A stretch of DNA of 64,000 nucleotides from Tyto alba (GCF_018691265.1 NW_024881277.1:6741503-6805502), one strand, 5' to 3'; positions 33,300-44,888 are shown, numbered from the stretch's first letter. Translations and numbers: made by a program. Notes: generated by a model from the letters alone, not told the origin.

Positions 33300-33720
33300 C
33301 CATGTGTCATAGAAGTCCTGCTGGAAGAGACCTGAGCACTATCTTGTCTGATTCTCCCTCTCAAGGCAGGGTGAACTAGATGAGGTAGCTGAAAGGCTCC
33401 CCCAGATTGTCATCATCCACAAAGGACATGAAGGTGAGCTCCATCCTGTCATACAAGGAGATAATAAAGACGTTCAACAGTGTTGGCCCAAGTGCTGGTC
33501 ACTGAGGGAGGTCGCTAGTGACTGGTTCTCAGGAAGACTCTGTACCACTGATGACATCTGGGACTGATCGTCCAGCTAAACTCCCACCCATCTCATCATC
33601 AACTTCTTCAGCCCAGATAGCACCAATCTGGCTGCAAGGAGACCATGTCTAAGGCCCTGTTAAATTCCAGGCACACAACACTGCCTACATTCCCCTCCTA
33701 TACACCTTCAATAATCTTTT
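33300..33720 (-). repeat. Old CR1/L3-type LINE fragment
   Basis: Antisense RT text with the phrase GTTGGCCCAAGTGCTGGTCACTGAGG, the usual antisense of the LINE RT segment just after the catalytic region. Heavily diverged. Present only in copy A. Confidence 0.5.
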
Positions 33721-34119
33721 TCTTTTCTTTCAATGGCCTGTAGGAGGACTTGTCCCACCACCTTCCCCCTTCCCAGGGGCTGAGGTGAAGGTGACCATTG
33801 TAATTCTCACAAACTTCTTTCTTATACTTCTCAAAGAGAAGTGCGATGTTTGTAATTTCTGAGGACCAGGAAACTTCCCTGATTGCTCTGGGTTTTTAGA
33901 GATGTTTGAGAAAGTCCATGATAACACTGTCCAGCTCCACCAACACCTCTTTGTCCCTTCCCACACCAAAAACCTTCTAAATATCACACATTTCCACAGA
34001 AATGCCCAGGACAGAGCACATGCTTGTCCTTCTCCTCTGGTCCTGTTCATCAGACAACCAGAAAGGATTTCTGCCTGCAGGCCCACAACTCTGAGGGGGT
34101 GTCTCTACAGCTCACAGCT

Positions 34120-34240
34120 TGCCTGAGAATTTTTCTCAGTGTTGTTTGTATCCCCCAGAATATCTCTGGTTCACAGTCTGTAAATGAGGGTATTGATCAG
34201 GGGCATGAGGATAGTGTAGAAAACAAATTTTGTCAAACTA
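34120..34240 (-). pseudogene. Possible OR TM7 relic
   Basis: The minus strand reads a short stretch resembling OR TM7 and tail (FVFYTILMPLINTLIYRL, stop, TRDIL). Compared with the usual pattern it keeps a P..N..IY core. It is only about 35 codons, with a stop, and is absent from copy B. Confidence 0.4.
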
Positions 34241-34244
34241 TCTA

Positions 34245-36270
34245 AGGAGGCCACAGGACTGTATCTGGGACAAGAATGACATGATGACTGCAGATGACAT
34301 CAATACCCCTAGCCAAGATACAGCTGCCTTCTCAGCACAGACCTGCCAGTTTGGGAATCTTGCAGAGAGAAGTGGGTGGCACACAGCCTGGTACTGTCCT
34401 TAGGATGTAGCCACCAGAGGGAAACACTCAGCACCTGCAAAAAGTGCCAAAACCAGCACTGACACTGCTGTGAGCAGAGGTGGTACCTACAAGGAAGAAC
34501 TTTTGTTTCTTTGTTAGTTGATTCAAAGAATTGTAAAAGAAGTTGAGAGAGGTGAAAGATGAACGCACGTGTGTTTCTGAGTGCATTCACACTCCCTAGA
34601 TGTGCTCTGTGCCTTCTGAAAGGTGAGAAATGCCTTCTTCTGAAGGGCAGCGTCGCTCATGCTTGCAGAACCCCTTCTGAGTGCGCAGGTGAGATGCTCC
34701 CCAGGGCAGCTCATTTCATTCTGTGCATTTGAAGGCAGGGGCCAGACAGCCAAGGAAGGGTGATGGAGCAGGCAGAGGCTTTTGCAATGAACATGTCCAA
34801 GGAGGCTGAGATGAGTCTCACTGGGAAGGTGGGGTTGTTCCTGCAGTCACACACAGAAGTGTCAGGGCTCTGTCAGGTGCCCACAGCTGAGCTGGCCTCG
34901 GGCACTCCTCTTACACACAGGGCTGTTCAGAGACACGAGTCCTTCCCTTGCACACACAGAGGCAGTGCACTGCAGGAGCCATAGTGTCTCTCTGAACTCC
35001 TGCTGCCACCCCCAGAGTCTGGGAGGCACCTCATCCCTGCGGTGCTTGCCCTGTTCTGCACCCGTGGGAGATGCCCCAAGGCATGAGAATGGACACAGGG
35101 ACCGCGGTTCAGGGAAGCACCTCCCAGTGCTGCATTCAGGGGGTTTCCTCGGGGATGTCAGTCTCTACGTGAAGGGACCCCAAGAGATGGTCTGTGCCAC
35201 AGACCTTCATGGCAACCCCAGGAATAGCTGGTGGATTTTGTGCTCACTCTGGTTCATCTCACCGCTCACACATGATGTGCAGGTTTATGCTTTGTCTGTA
35301 CAATGCAAACACGGACTTCTGACCTAGTCCTTTGTTGTCCTTCTGTGGAAGTATGAAAAACCTATCTGATCTGAGGTAAGAGGTCCATGCTGGAAATGGT
35401 GGTTGTTATTGTCTGGTCTGTGGCAATTGCCCTGGGGCTGCTTCCCCGGGGTGTCCAGCACACACGGGCACAGCCCAGCCCATGCTTTCCTGGTCCTTCA
35501 GGTCTCTCACAGGAGCCTGGCTGTACAAGAACACTGCTGTGAGCCCCCACCCTACACATGCACACACTTCCACACTTCACTGGTGGTTTCTCTCCCAGAC
35601 AATTTCCTGGGCATGGTCTTGAGAGCAACTCTGGAAGAAGACCTGAGCCTTCCTGCACTGCCCTGAGGAGATCCCCTTGTCTGATGGAAACGCTGTTATG
35701 AAGGCCAGCTCTGTCACGGATGTACCCACTGCCTGTCCCTACCTGCGGTCAAAGGACTGCCACACCATGGGACAGTGACCAAGGCACAAAACCACTCAGA
35801 TCTTAGACCAATACAAGGGCTCAGGAGCAGAAAGTGGAAGTGGAAAATGAGCAGCACTGGAAAGACCAAGTGGTTGTGTTTTTTGGAAGCACTACTGTGC
35901 CGTGGTGCTTTTCCCATCCACCTCTGCACACAGGCACTAACCCAGCAGGTCGGGAGATGGCCTTGGAGGAATGATCTCAGAGAAACATGTTGCTGCAGCA
36001 TCCTTTATCTTGTTTAAACAGAAAGGAAGCACAGGTCCTAATTTACACAGTCTCTAGGTCACACAAAAGCTTGATAGTTGCATTATTAGAAAAAGGTCAA
36101 ATAATGACAATTCTTTGTAGAGAACACCATGTAAATTAAAGAAAGCAAAAAAGCCCACCCAACCCCAACAAAAAACAACAAAAGCTACAGATTATGCACT
36201 GGGATGTAATGATTTAAAATATGAGTGGTTTACAGAAGACAGGTACTTTATTTTTTCACAAAATCATTCT
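34245..36270. other. 3' flank of the copy A OR gene, no gene seen
   Basis: Collinear with 51,925-53,410 apart from about 540 bp (34,755-35,290) missing in B. No domain was recognised. Confidence 0.45.
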
Positions 36271-36274
36271 GTTA

Positions 36275-37225
36275 TCATTTCCTCAGGGCATCCTTGATCT
36301 CCTGGTTCCTCATGCTGTAGATGAGGGGGTTCACTGCTGGAGGCACCACCGAGTACAGAAATGACACCACCAGGTCCAGAGATGGGGAGGAGATGGAGGG
36401 GGGCTTCAGGTAGGCAAAGATGCCAGTGCTGACAAACAGGGAGACCACGGCCAGGTGAGGGAGGCACGTGGAAAAGGCTTTGTGCCTTCCCTGCTCAGAG
36501 GGGATCCTCAGCACGGCCCTGAAAATCTGCACATAGGAAAAAAGAATGAAAACAAAACACCCAAATCCTAAACAGGCACTAACCACAAGGAGCCCAGCTT
36601 CCCTGAGGTAGGAATCTGAGCAAGAAAGCTTAAGAATCTGGGGGATTTCACAGAAGAACTGGTTTATGGAATTGCCTTGGCAGAGTGGTAGGGAAAATGT
36701 GTTGGGAGTGTGCAGGAGAGAATAGAGAAATCCAGTGCCCCAGGCAGCTGCTGCCATGTGGACACAAGCTCTGCTGCCCAGGAGGGTCCCGTAGTGCAGG
36801 GGTTGGCAGATGGCAACGTAGCGGTCATAGGCCATGATGGTGAGAAGAGAAAACTCTGCAGTTATCAAGAAGAGAAAGAAAAAGAGCTGTGCAGCGCATC
36901 CCAGGTAGGAGATGTCCCTGGTGTCCCAGAGGGAATTGGCCATGGCTTTGGGGAGAGTGGTGGAGATGGAGCCCAGGTCAATGAGGGAGAGGTTGAGGAG
37001 GAAGAAGTACATGGGGGTGTGGAGGTGGTGGTCACAGGTGATGGCTGTGATGATGAGGCCGTTTCCCAGGAGGGCAGCCAGGTAGATGCCCAGGAAGAGC
37101 CAGAAGTGCAAGAGCTGCAGCTCCCGTCTGTCTGCAAATGCCAGGAGGAGAAATTCGGTGATGGAGCTGTCATTGAAAATTTGCTTCCACTGGTCATTGG
37201 GCACTGTCCATGGAGGAAAATACAT
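36275..37225 (-). CDS. Olfactory receptor, family 14-like (copy A), open reading frame
   Basis: A 316-residue seven-helix odorant receptor, single exon as usual, acting at the cilia membrane of olfactory neurons through Golf. It has TM1 with GN (residues 54-55), LHTPMYFFLLNLS (68-80), and Cys110 paired with Cys192 in loop EC2. MAYDRYVAIC (131-140) closes TM3, KAFSTCLPHLAV (249-260) lies in TM6 and NPLIYSMRN (299-307) in TM7. N18-D-S is a glycosylation site. The N-terminus is odd: the position where relatives usually start (Met before SNSSSITEF) reads Ile (I16), so the only in-frame Met is 15 codons upstream. The C-tail is short: a 1-bp difference from copy B gives a stop right after DALRK. 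All core motifs are intact, so it could be functional if the upstream ATG is used. The long plus-strand ORF over it is a shadow. Confidence 0.93.
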   Translation of the reverse strand: MYFPPWTVPNDQWKQIFNDSSITEFLLLAFADRRELQLLHFWLFLGIYLAALLGNGLIITAITCDHHLHTPMYFFLLNLSLIDLGSISTTLPKAMANSLWDTRDISYLGCAAQLFFFLFLITAEFSLLTIMAYDRYVAICQPLHYGTLLGSRACVHMAAAAWGTGFLYSLLHTPNTFSLPLCQGNSINQFFCEIPQILKLSCSDSYLREAGLLVVSACLGFGCFVFILFSYVQIFRAVLRIPSEQGRHKAFSTCLPHLAVVSLFVSTGIFAYLKPPSISSPSLDLVVSFLYSVVPPAVNPLIYSMRNQEIKDALRK

Positions 37226-39170
37226 TGAAAAGTTAGGGTAGACTTCTCTGAGATAAAATCTACTCTGTATCTCTCAGCAACTGCCTCTCCCTTTTAACCA
37301 AGACCTTCGGCCAGTCCGTCCGGTGAGCTCAGGTTGGTGTTGGCTGAGGGTGCCCCATGGAGCAGGGGCTCTGCTGTGATCTCTGGAGGAGTCTGTCCTG
37401 CCAGACAACCACAGATAAATCGGAACACATGTGATCTGAGATTACATTCAGTCATGTTTCCAAAGAGGTTTTCAGCATGTTTGCAAACAATTCACCTGAC
37501 TGCAGGGCAGACCTCTGGGGATTATTTTTGTTCAGACTGTTCTAGTTGTACCACCACACAAGGAGTGGTTTTAAGGCTGAAATTCTTGGCATTTCTGCTG
37601 CACTCCCAGTGAAAACTTCTGGGTCCTGAGAGGCCAAGGGTCTGTCCTGCAGTTCAGAGTGAGGAGAGTTGTTCTGTCCATCAACCCTGGTTTCCTCTGC
37701 TCTGTGTTGGCATCACTTTGAGCTGGATGATGATAGACAGATTTTCCCCAGACAAGAAACTGGACACTGCTGGGACTAGAGGAATCCAGTCTCCAAGCAC
37801 AGCTCTCCAAAGCCCTCAGCCCCTCTCATCACACCTGAGGAGGATCTCAGCTCTCCCCTCCCAGCCAGGGACACAGAGGGCTCATTGCAGCTGCCTGTGT
37901 GCAGATGCCCAGCAGCATTTCCATGGCCTTAGCACTGAGGTGTTTCCTCCCCGGGGCTGCTGGATAACACAGAGATGTCCTGGGAAAGCTCTGCCCACCT
38001 GGAGAGAAACCTGCAGCCCAGCACGAGCCCCTCAGAGCAAGAGTTGAGTGTCCTAAAATGAAGGTGTCCTGAAGAGAGAATTAGGTCCTTTATTTTCCCC
38101 TGATCCCAAAGATTATGAGGAGACTTTACTCCCATGGACACATCTGCACAGCAGGACCCACAGGGTTGGGCTCAGAAATGCAGCTTAACCCTGTACCCCC
38201 ATCCCAGTAAGTCCAGGGATGACAGTAAGAGGAGTAGATACAGGAAAGCAAAAATGGAGAAATTCCCGAATGCTGGAACTGCTGCTAGAGGGAGAAAGGG
38301 ACAGGCAGTTAGGTATTGAGTAAATTTTCCTCTTCAAGGCTGAGGCTGCTGCAAAGGTGCCCCATGGCCTTCAGGGCAGAGGCTGTTTTGAGTGAGAGAG
38401 GAGAGCAGGGGGTTGCTCCATGGAAGGCATCTGAACTGAAGGACTTGGCAGGGAGGAACTCAAATCCCCCCTCCCATGGTGTTCTGGGAGCAAATCCTTT
38501 TCCCTCCCTGTCCATGTCTCTGATACCCGGGGTTTTCCCTGCTGGGACCTGATTTTGTGTCCCCTTATCTCCTCCCTGTAAATGCTGCCAGCCCCCATCC
38601 CACCCGCTGTGTGCTCAGCTCTGCCCTGCAGACCCCTCCTGGCAGCAGGACACTGCCCAGGGGCAGCTCTGTGTGTTCAGGGTCTCAGGAGCAGCTCAGA
38701 AAAGTGGTAATGAGAAAAGGGATCTGAGTGCCTTCTCCACAATAAAAAAATAATCTAACCATTCCACCCAGTCAAACAAGAAAAGAAATCCGAAAGAGTC
38801 ACTGCATTTCAAGTGCAGTCTAGACATACTTCTTCAGAAGGACCCTCTGCAAAATCCTCAGAATGATTTGGAGCTGTGAGCAGCACTGTCATTTCTGTGA
38901 TGGGGGTCTCTCCTTCCCCTCACAGCTTCTCCCCACAACGCCGTGGGGAGCTCCCTGGGCAGGCTGAGTGCTGACCCTGGCAGGCGGCAGAGTCCCTGCC
39001 CCAGCACACAGCCCCCTGGGGTGCAGGGACCCTGCTGGGAAGGACAGCCCTGGGCACCCCTGCCTGCACACCCGGCTGCACACCCCTGCAGCCGGCCCCG
39101 CCAGAAGGCAGCCCTCATGCCCTGGCCCTCGCAGGGGGCACCAGGGAAGCCCTGCTCGGGAGCAGATCAT
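37226..39170. other. 5' flank of the copy A OR gene
   Basis: Collinear with 54,360-56,275. It contains the CTGCCAGCCCCCATCCCACC block (38,583-38,665), found three times in the window. 5' untranslated OR exons may lie here, but none can be fixed by eye. Confidence 0.45.
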
Positions 39171-39233
39171 CCTCCTCCTCCTCCTCCTCCTCCTCCTCCT
39201 CCTCCTCCTCCTCCTCCTCCTCCTCCTCCTCCT
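39171..39233. repeat. (CCT)21 microsatellite, copy A
   Basis: A perfect 63-bp run of CCT. The matching spot in copy B (56,276-56,316) has about 8 CCT units plus interruptions. Poly-Glu or poly-Arg ORFs crossing it are artefacts. Confidence 0.97.
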
Positions 39234-39239
39234 GTAGGC

Positions 39240-39612
39240 AGGAGGCAGATTCCTGGCGGCTCTGCCGCCTTCCCCAGATCCCTCCCCGAGCTGCAGCTGC
39301 ATTGCCCTGCACCCCCAGACTTACTGTGGCCAGGGCCCTGACGCTTTCTCCTCCTCGGAGCTCTCAGCAGCCTCCCAGCCCAGGCTGCCTTGAAGCTGTG
39401 TGTGCCTCGCTGCTCTGCCCTGGGTGCCTGCAGGCAGTGCCCTCAGCCCTGCTGCGCTTTGCAGAGGAGCTGCTCCTGGGCAGAGCTGTCTCTCTGCAGC
39501 GCTGCCCACTTGCCAGGAGCTCCCTCCGGCCCAGGAGCCCGGCCCAGCTCAGCACCACAGCAACAGCCCAAGGCACTTTAATGACCCCTCAGGAGGGTTT
39601 GGTGCCAACTCC
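39240..39612 (-). promoter_or_regulatory. GC-rich conserved block upstream of OR copy A
   Basis: A CpG-containing block that is nearly identical to 56,318-56,696 and better kept than its flanks. On the minus strand (the OR's strand) it includes a good splice-donor match, ACA|GTAAGT (near 39,330), about 2.1 kb upstream of the OR start. It may be a promoter plus 5' UTR exon of the OR. This is inference from position and donor only. Confidence 0.35.
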
Positions 39613-40589
39613 ATAAACCTCAGGCACTGAGAAGAACCTGGAAAAACCTCTGAAGAAATCAGAGTTAAATTGAAACTCCAAAGTTTCTTGTGGCTTTAAT
39701 GGCTCCCACTGAGGGCCACTGCTGACAAAGCCTCCCCAGGCTCCGGTTAGAGCAGAAATTTGGAGGCAGTGACAACAGTTTCAGAAAAGCAAGGGAAAGA
39801 TGTCTCTGATGCTCAAGTAAACCTGAATGTGTTGCATTAAGGCAAAGTACCAGGCCTTGTGCCCATTAACCAAATGGCCAAGCCACGACCCCCAGCCCCT
39901 GGGAAGGGAGATCCTGTCCCTCCCACATTCCTCAGGGCTCTTCCTGGGGTAGGGGTTATGGAGATGTGCACCTCCCAGGCTCCTGAGGATGCACAAGGAG
40001 GCCATGAGGCCCCCGTGCTGCAAGGGACTGTGCCTCCTCACAGGCATCAGTGGCAGAGACAACAGCCATGGCCAAAATCGTGATGGGGTTGAATTTATTG
40101 GGGTCTTTCAGCTTTTCCACAGTCTTCTGTCATCTCCACTACAGGCTGTCCTATGGGGTTGCATCCCCTGCATTTCTTTCCCTGCAGGCTCTCCTCATCA
40201 CCCCAACTGTCTCACCTCACTCCCACCTGAGCCTCTTCCTTCCTTTCCTGATCTCTCACCATCCTCCCTGGCTCTTGCTTGAAACACAAAGCCTTTGGCT
40301 GATCCAGGATTCTTCTGAGTGATGCGTTGCATTGCTGCTTGTGTCCAGTCTGGCCTTCCCCAGCTGAACTTTTGTGGCATTATTTCTTTCTCATGCTGTT
40401 TTCCACTATGAAGAAAATCAACAGCTCTGAAACCTCTCTTCAAGCACTGTCAGTCTACTCCTAGACTTTCCCATGTCTCCACTCCACTCTTCTACGACAT
40501 TCAACCTCCCTATACTGTTCATGCTCTTGAGGCCTCCAAACCCCATCTTGGGAGATGTCTGGGCACTCGCCAAGTTGTTTGTATTAAAA
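39613..40589. other. Copy A, no gene seen
   Basis: Collinear with 56,700-57,680. Short frames only. Confidence 0.45.
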
Positions 40590-40760
40590 TAGAGCGGTCA
40601 TAGGCCAAGAAAGACCAAGTGAGGGTTTTTATCAGGCCCTGTATTGGCAGGACAAGGGACAACGTTTTTAGATTTAGATTTGATTTAAAGAAGAAATGTT
40701 TTACCATGAGATTGTGGAGAAAGTGGAACAGGTTGCCTAGAGAAGTTCCAGGGAGGACAC
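40590..40760 (+). repeat. CR1 3' fragment, plus arm of inverted pair (copy A)
   Basis: GACAAGGGACAACG, TTAGATTTAGATTTGAT, AAGAAATGTTTTACCATGAG and GGAACAGGTTGCCTAGAGAAG form the sense CR1 3' region. It abuts an antisense copy. Confidence 0.8.
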
Positions 40761-41445
40761 ATCCATCACCTTTTTGGGCAACCTGTTCCAGTGTCTCATC
40801 ACCCTCACAGTAAAGAATATCTTCCTTAGATCTCAGTCTAACCTCTTCTAATATTAAACCTTAACGTTTGACCTCTCCCCACAATCCCTGATCAAGAGTC
40901 TCCTGCCATGTTTCCTGCAGGACCCCTTTAATTACTGGAAGACAGCAAGACGGTCTCTCCGGAGCCTTCTCTTCTTGAGGCTGAACACCCCCAGCTCTCT
41001 CAGCCTGTCCTCACAGGGGAGGTGCTCCAGCCCCCTGATCATCTTCATGGCTTCCTCTGGCCCAGCTCGAGCAGGTCCGTGTCCTTCTTATGCTGGCGGT
41101 CCCAGATCTGGACACAGCACTGCAAGTAGAGTCTCATAAGAGCGGAGTAGAGGGGGAGAAAAACTTCTCTCGACCTGCTGGCCACTCTTCTCTTCATGCA
41201 GCCCAGGGCACGGTTGGCTTTCTGGGCTGCGAGCTCACGTTGCTGGCTCATAGTCAGTTTTCCATCCACTCTTACCCCCAAGTATTTTTCTGCAGGGCTG
41301 CTCTTAATCCAGTCCTTGCCCAGCCTGTACCTGTGCTTAGGATTGCCCCGATGCATGGCCAGGACCTTGAACCTGGCCTTGCTGGAATTCAGGTGGTTTG
41401 CACAGACCCAGAATTTGTGCATGATAGAGCAGGGGAATGAGAGGA
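40761..41445 (-). repeat. CR1 fragment, minus arm of inverted pair (copy A)
   Basis: The antisense of the same 3' region (GGGCAACCTGTTCCAGTGTCTCATCACCC...) continues into ORF2. The minus-strand frame 41,422-41,045 carries CR1 RT C-terminal text (KYLGVRVDGKLTMSQQ). Confidence 0.85.
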
Positions 41446-43189
41446 TCCCAGGGCCAGGTGCTGGATAGATGGAAGGTTCAAGTCCAACTCTTGGAGGGAT
41501 CCATTTTATCTATCTATTTAGGTACAGATGTTGTAGTACAATAGCCTAGCATAGCAACAGCCCACCCTTGTTTCTCTTTCTCCACTGCCCATGGTTTGGA
41601 TTGCCCTAGACACCTTCCTTCCACCACGGGTCTTCCCTTGACAGTAATGTACTTATGGGCAGGGAGGTTGATTCAGTGTAGGGACAGGGCTGGCTCTAAC
41701 AGGGACCATGAATTAGCTGCTGGGAGGTGACAGAAAGGACATTTTACAAAGAACAAATTAATATGTATTGACCTCATTGTTTTTAGGAAGGCAAAGCTTG
41801 ACTGGAGCTGGTGGTAGAAAGGAAAAGTCAAGAGCAAAAGGAAGACCTTCAATTACACATTAGAGACCAAGGCTGAAGTAGGAAAATACAGGTCTGCTGA
41901 TGAATGGTGAGGGTGATTTAATAACAGCAGAGACAGGTGGGGATGGGGCACTCAATGTCCTCTTTGCCTAATTCTGTACTGAAAAGTTCTCCAGTCCTCT
42001 GTGCTGAGGGAAAGGGCTCAACGAGCAGGACAGCACGCATTGGCAGGAACCTCAGGCAACCCAGCAAGGCCAAGTGCCCGTGTGTGACCCTGCAGGACAT
42101 CCCCCTGGCAATGGCACAGGCTGGGAGCTGCCTGGCTGGGAGAAGCCCTGTGGGAAAGGTCTTGGTGGGTTGGAGAGGAGGCAGCCGTGTGCCCTGGCAG
42201 CAAGGGAGGCAAGCTGCACCCAGGCCTTTGTGGCCAGCAGGACGGCCAGGAGATCAAGACAGGGGCTTGTCCAGGTTACTGTGTCCAGATTGCAGATTCC
42301 CAGTACAGGAAGGATGTTGGCAAGCTGGAGGGGGTTCAGTGAATGGCCTCCAAGACAGGCCGGGGCTGGAACACTTTGTCTGTGAGGAGAGGCTGAGGGA
42401 GCTGGGCTTGTGCAGCCTGGAGAAGGGAAGGCTGAGGGGCACCTCCCTGCTGCCTCTCCACACCTATAAGGAGGTCTTCAAGAATACAGAATGGGGTTCT
42501 CCACCATGGAGCATGTTAAGAGGCTGAAAGAGGAGGGTTGGGTGAAACAGGGGATGTTCACCCTGGAGATAAGGAAATGATTTTCCCAGCAGTCTCAGGG
42601 CTAGTCCTGAGCAGGGTGGCCATCAGCCCTGCGTGCCCTCCTGTCTGCCATGGCTGCTCAGGTCACAAGAACAGAGGTGCCCCCAGAATCAGAACGCAGG
42701 TGGGTCTCTTCCACCTGCCTCAGCCCTCCCCTCCCCAAGGAAGTCGTTTCTGTTGGGTGGCTTCTCAGATGCCCTGGATGACCTCAGAATGCCCGCTGGC
42801 CAGCATGTCTCCTGAGGGCCAGCCAGGCTGCTGCAGTGGAAGCCACCTCATCATCATAACCATTCCTGCCATCTGCCCTTGGCCTGTCTCTCCCCGTCCT
42901 CTCTGTCCCTAGCTTGTCTCTGCTGGGTTGAACGTTTTTGCGATGCACGTCTTGTCCCCAAATTTCTGGGGCCAGCTGCTGGCCAATCAGGCTCCTGTAG
43001 CAGTCGTGGCATCGCAATTACCACCACCATTGGTGTTGCCTTTGCCCATCTCTCCCCATCCACTTCCTTGACTCCTCATCTCTGCTGCAGCCCATGTTCA
43101 ACAGCCAAACCCAGCCCCTTTCCTGGCCTTTCCCTCTCCCCTGCCCTACGGCTGGACAGAACCAGCCTGGGACATGGTGTGTTTTGGCT
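41446..43189. other. Spacer between duplication copies
   Basis: No gene recognised apart from a CR1 fragment at 42,240-42,600. Some short GC-rich frames around 42,600-43,200 have no domain. Confidence 0.5.
42240..42600 (+). repeat. CR1 LINE fragment
   Basis: Sense CR1 3' text: GGCTGGAACACTTTGTCTG, GAGAGGCTGAGGGAGCTGGG, CTTGTGCAGCCTGGAGAAGG. Truncated at both ends. Confidence 0.75.
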
Positions 43190-43190
43190 T

Positions 43191-44733
43191 TGCATTTATT
43201 GTGACTTACGGTTGTGACTATATGTTGCTCTGCTAGAAACTGAGCTTCTGTTCCAAACTTCTCTAGCTCATTTTCTAAAATCTTTAGTCATCTTTCTAAA
43301 TCTTGCACCTGGCCAATACCTAACTGCAGTTATTTAATCTGTAACCAGAGTCTGTGTCAGTGGACCATAAGATCATCCTCATTTGTGATTAAGACTGTTC
43401 CCTTCCTTTAGGAAATTGCTCCTTCAATTTCTTCATGTCTTTTTGTATGTTCTTTAGCATCAGTTTCTCTCAGGAGAAATCTATTTCTGTATGCAACAGC
43501 TCAGGGCAAGAATCTCTATTGCTGGGACAAGTGGAGGAGCCTGAGGAGCCCCTGGGCCAGAAGTCTTTTCCTGGGAGAGGGGCTGGCACAGAGGGGCTTG
43601 CTGGCAGGGGACAATAAGGATGCCTGGGAGACCAGAGCAAGGGACACAGGGAGACACTGGCCTCCGTCTCCTCATGCCATGGCTGGTCCTCAGCCCTGGG
43701 GCTGATGGGGAGGCTGAGACACCTCTCTTTCCTTCCTTCACTCCCCACACTTGGATGGGCCTCAGGAAAGATCCAGGAGCCTGGAGGATGCACAAACCTC
43801 CTGGTCCAAGGGAATGGGGTTATATGTGACAGTGTGTGTGTGAAAGAGATGAAGAAGATGTGAGGTGTCTGTGTGAAGATTCCTCAGAATCCCCTGAGGG
43901 GAAGGATCCCCATTCCCAGGCTATGGTGGTCAGAGCTTGAACATACTGCTTGAGGAAACACATCAAGGGCTTTCATAGTTGCCTGAACATTTGATTTTCA
44001 GCCTGGCAGCAGTGCCTCTGCCTTCCTGCTTCACCACCCCCAGGGACAGGAACCTTGTCTCCTCATTCCCTCCATGGGCTCTCCAGTGATGGACCTCGGT
44101 GGCGATCATTGACACCCTCAGGAACTTGTACGGTTCCTGCTGACTCCTACTTCTCTAGAGGCCAGTTCAATCCCTTTCCAGGATCTGCAGTTCAGCAACT
44201 GGGCACCAGAGGGCTCAGAAGCAGCTGAAACGTCCTCAATAGCCAAGTCTCTGAGTATCACTGAATTCCTCAGTTCCTATGTGGTGAATTTGAGTGGTTT
44301 CAGGAGCGTAGTCAAAGTGAAAAAGATTTCAGTATTAAATGTTAATAAGAAACAATCTCTTCTTTTTCCACTAGTTCTTATTTTCCTGCTTACACACTAA
44401 GGGACATCACCCAACTGCAACTGATACTGATTCTAGAGCATCTCCTGATTAAGTCTGAATATGGATGGAAGTCAAGACCCTGTATGTCAGACACTCTCTG
44501 GGCAGTGTTTGTCCCTACCTCGAACCCCACATGTCTCTCACCAGCCCCCTGTGACTTACAGCACCTTTGTTCCAATCTGAGCTTTCTCCAGGATGGTCTA
44601 TAGATGCACGTTTCAGCCCATTCACACCAACACCTACTTGACGTACTTGGGAAATGAGCTGCACACAGACACAGAAGAATGTTTCTTCCCTGCCAAAAAA
44701 CAAAACCAAATGATTGTCCTGTTCAATAATATT
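43191..44733. other. Copy B left part, no gene seen
   Basis: Matches 23,531-25,733 with a roughly 640-bp deletion at about 43,850. Confidence 0.5.
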
Positions 44734-44888
44734 AAAAAAAAAAAAAAAACAAAAAACAAAAAACAAAACAAACAGAAAAAACCAAACAAACAAACAAACA
44801 AACAAACAAAAAAAACAAATAAAAAAACAAACAAAAAAAAAACAAAAACAAACAAAAAAAACCAAAACAAAAAAAAAAAAAAAAAAAC
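44734..44888. repeat. (AAAC)n low-complexity tract, copy B
   Basis: About 155 bp, equivalent to 25,734-25,892 with different unit counts. Confidence 0.95.

Larger units (their letters stand above)
23530..41445. repeat. Segmental duplication, copy A
   Basis: Collinear and direct with copy B (43,190-58,480). Shared landmarks in order are: a start near TTTGCATTTATTG (23,530/43,190), the AAAC tract, the OR fragment, the CR1 RT block, the LTR fragment, the OR gene, the GC-rich CCT-repeat block and the inverted CR1 pair. Copy A alone has about 24,240-24,885, 32,250-34,240 and about 34,755-35,290. Confidence 0.92.

Noticed and set aside
36710..37228. 172-codon plus-strand ORF opposite the copy A OR gene
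   Set aside because: Shadow of the OR on the other strand; no domain and different codon logic.
39115..39312. Poly-Glu and poly-Arg ORFs on the minus strand
   Set aside because: Direct translation of the CCT microsatellite; not kept in copy B.
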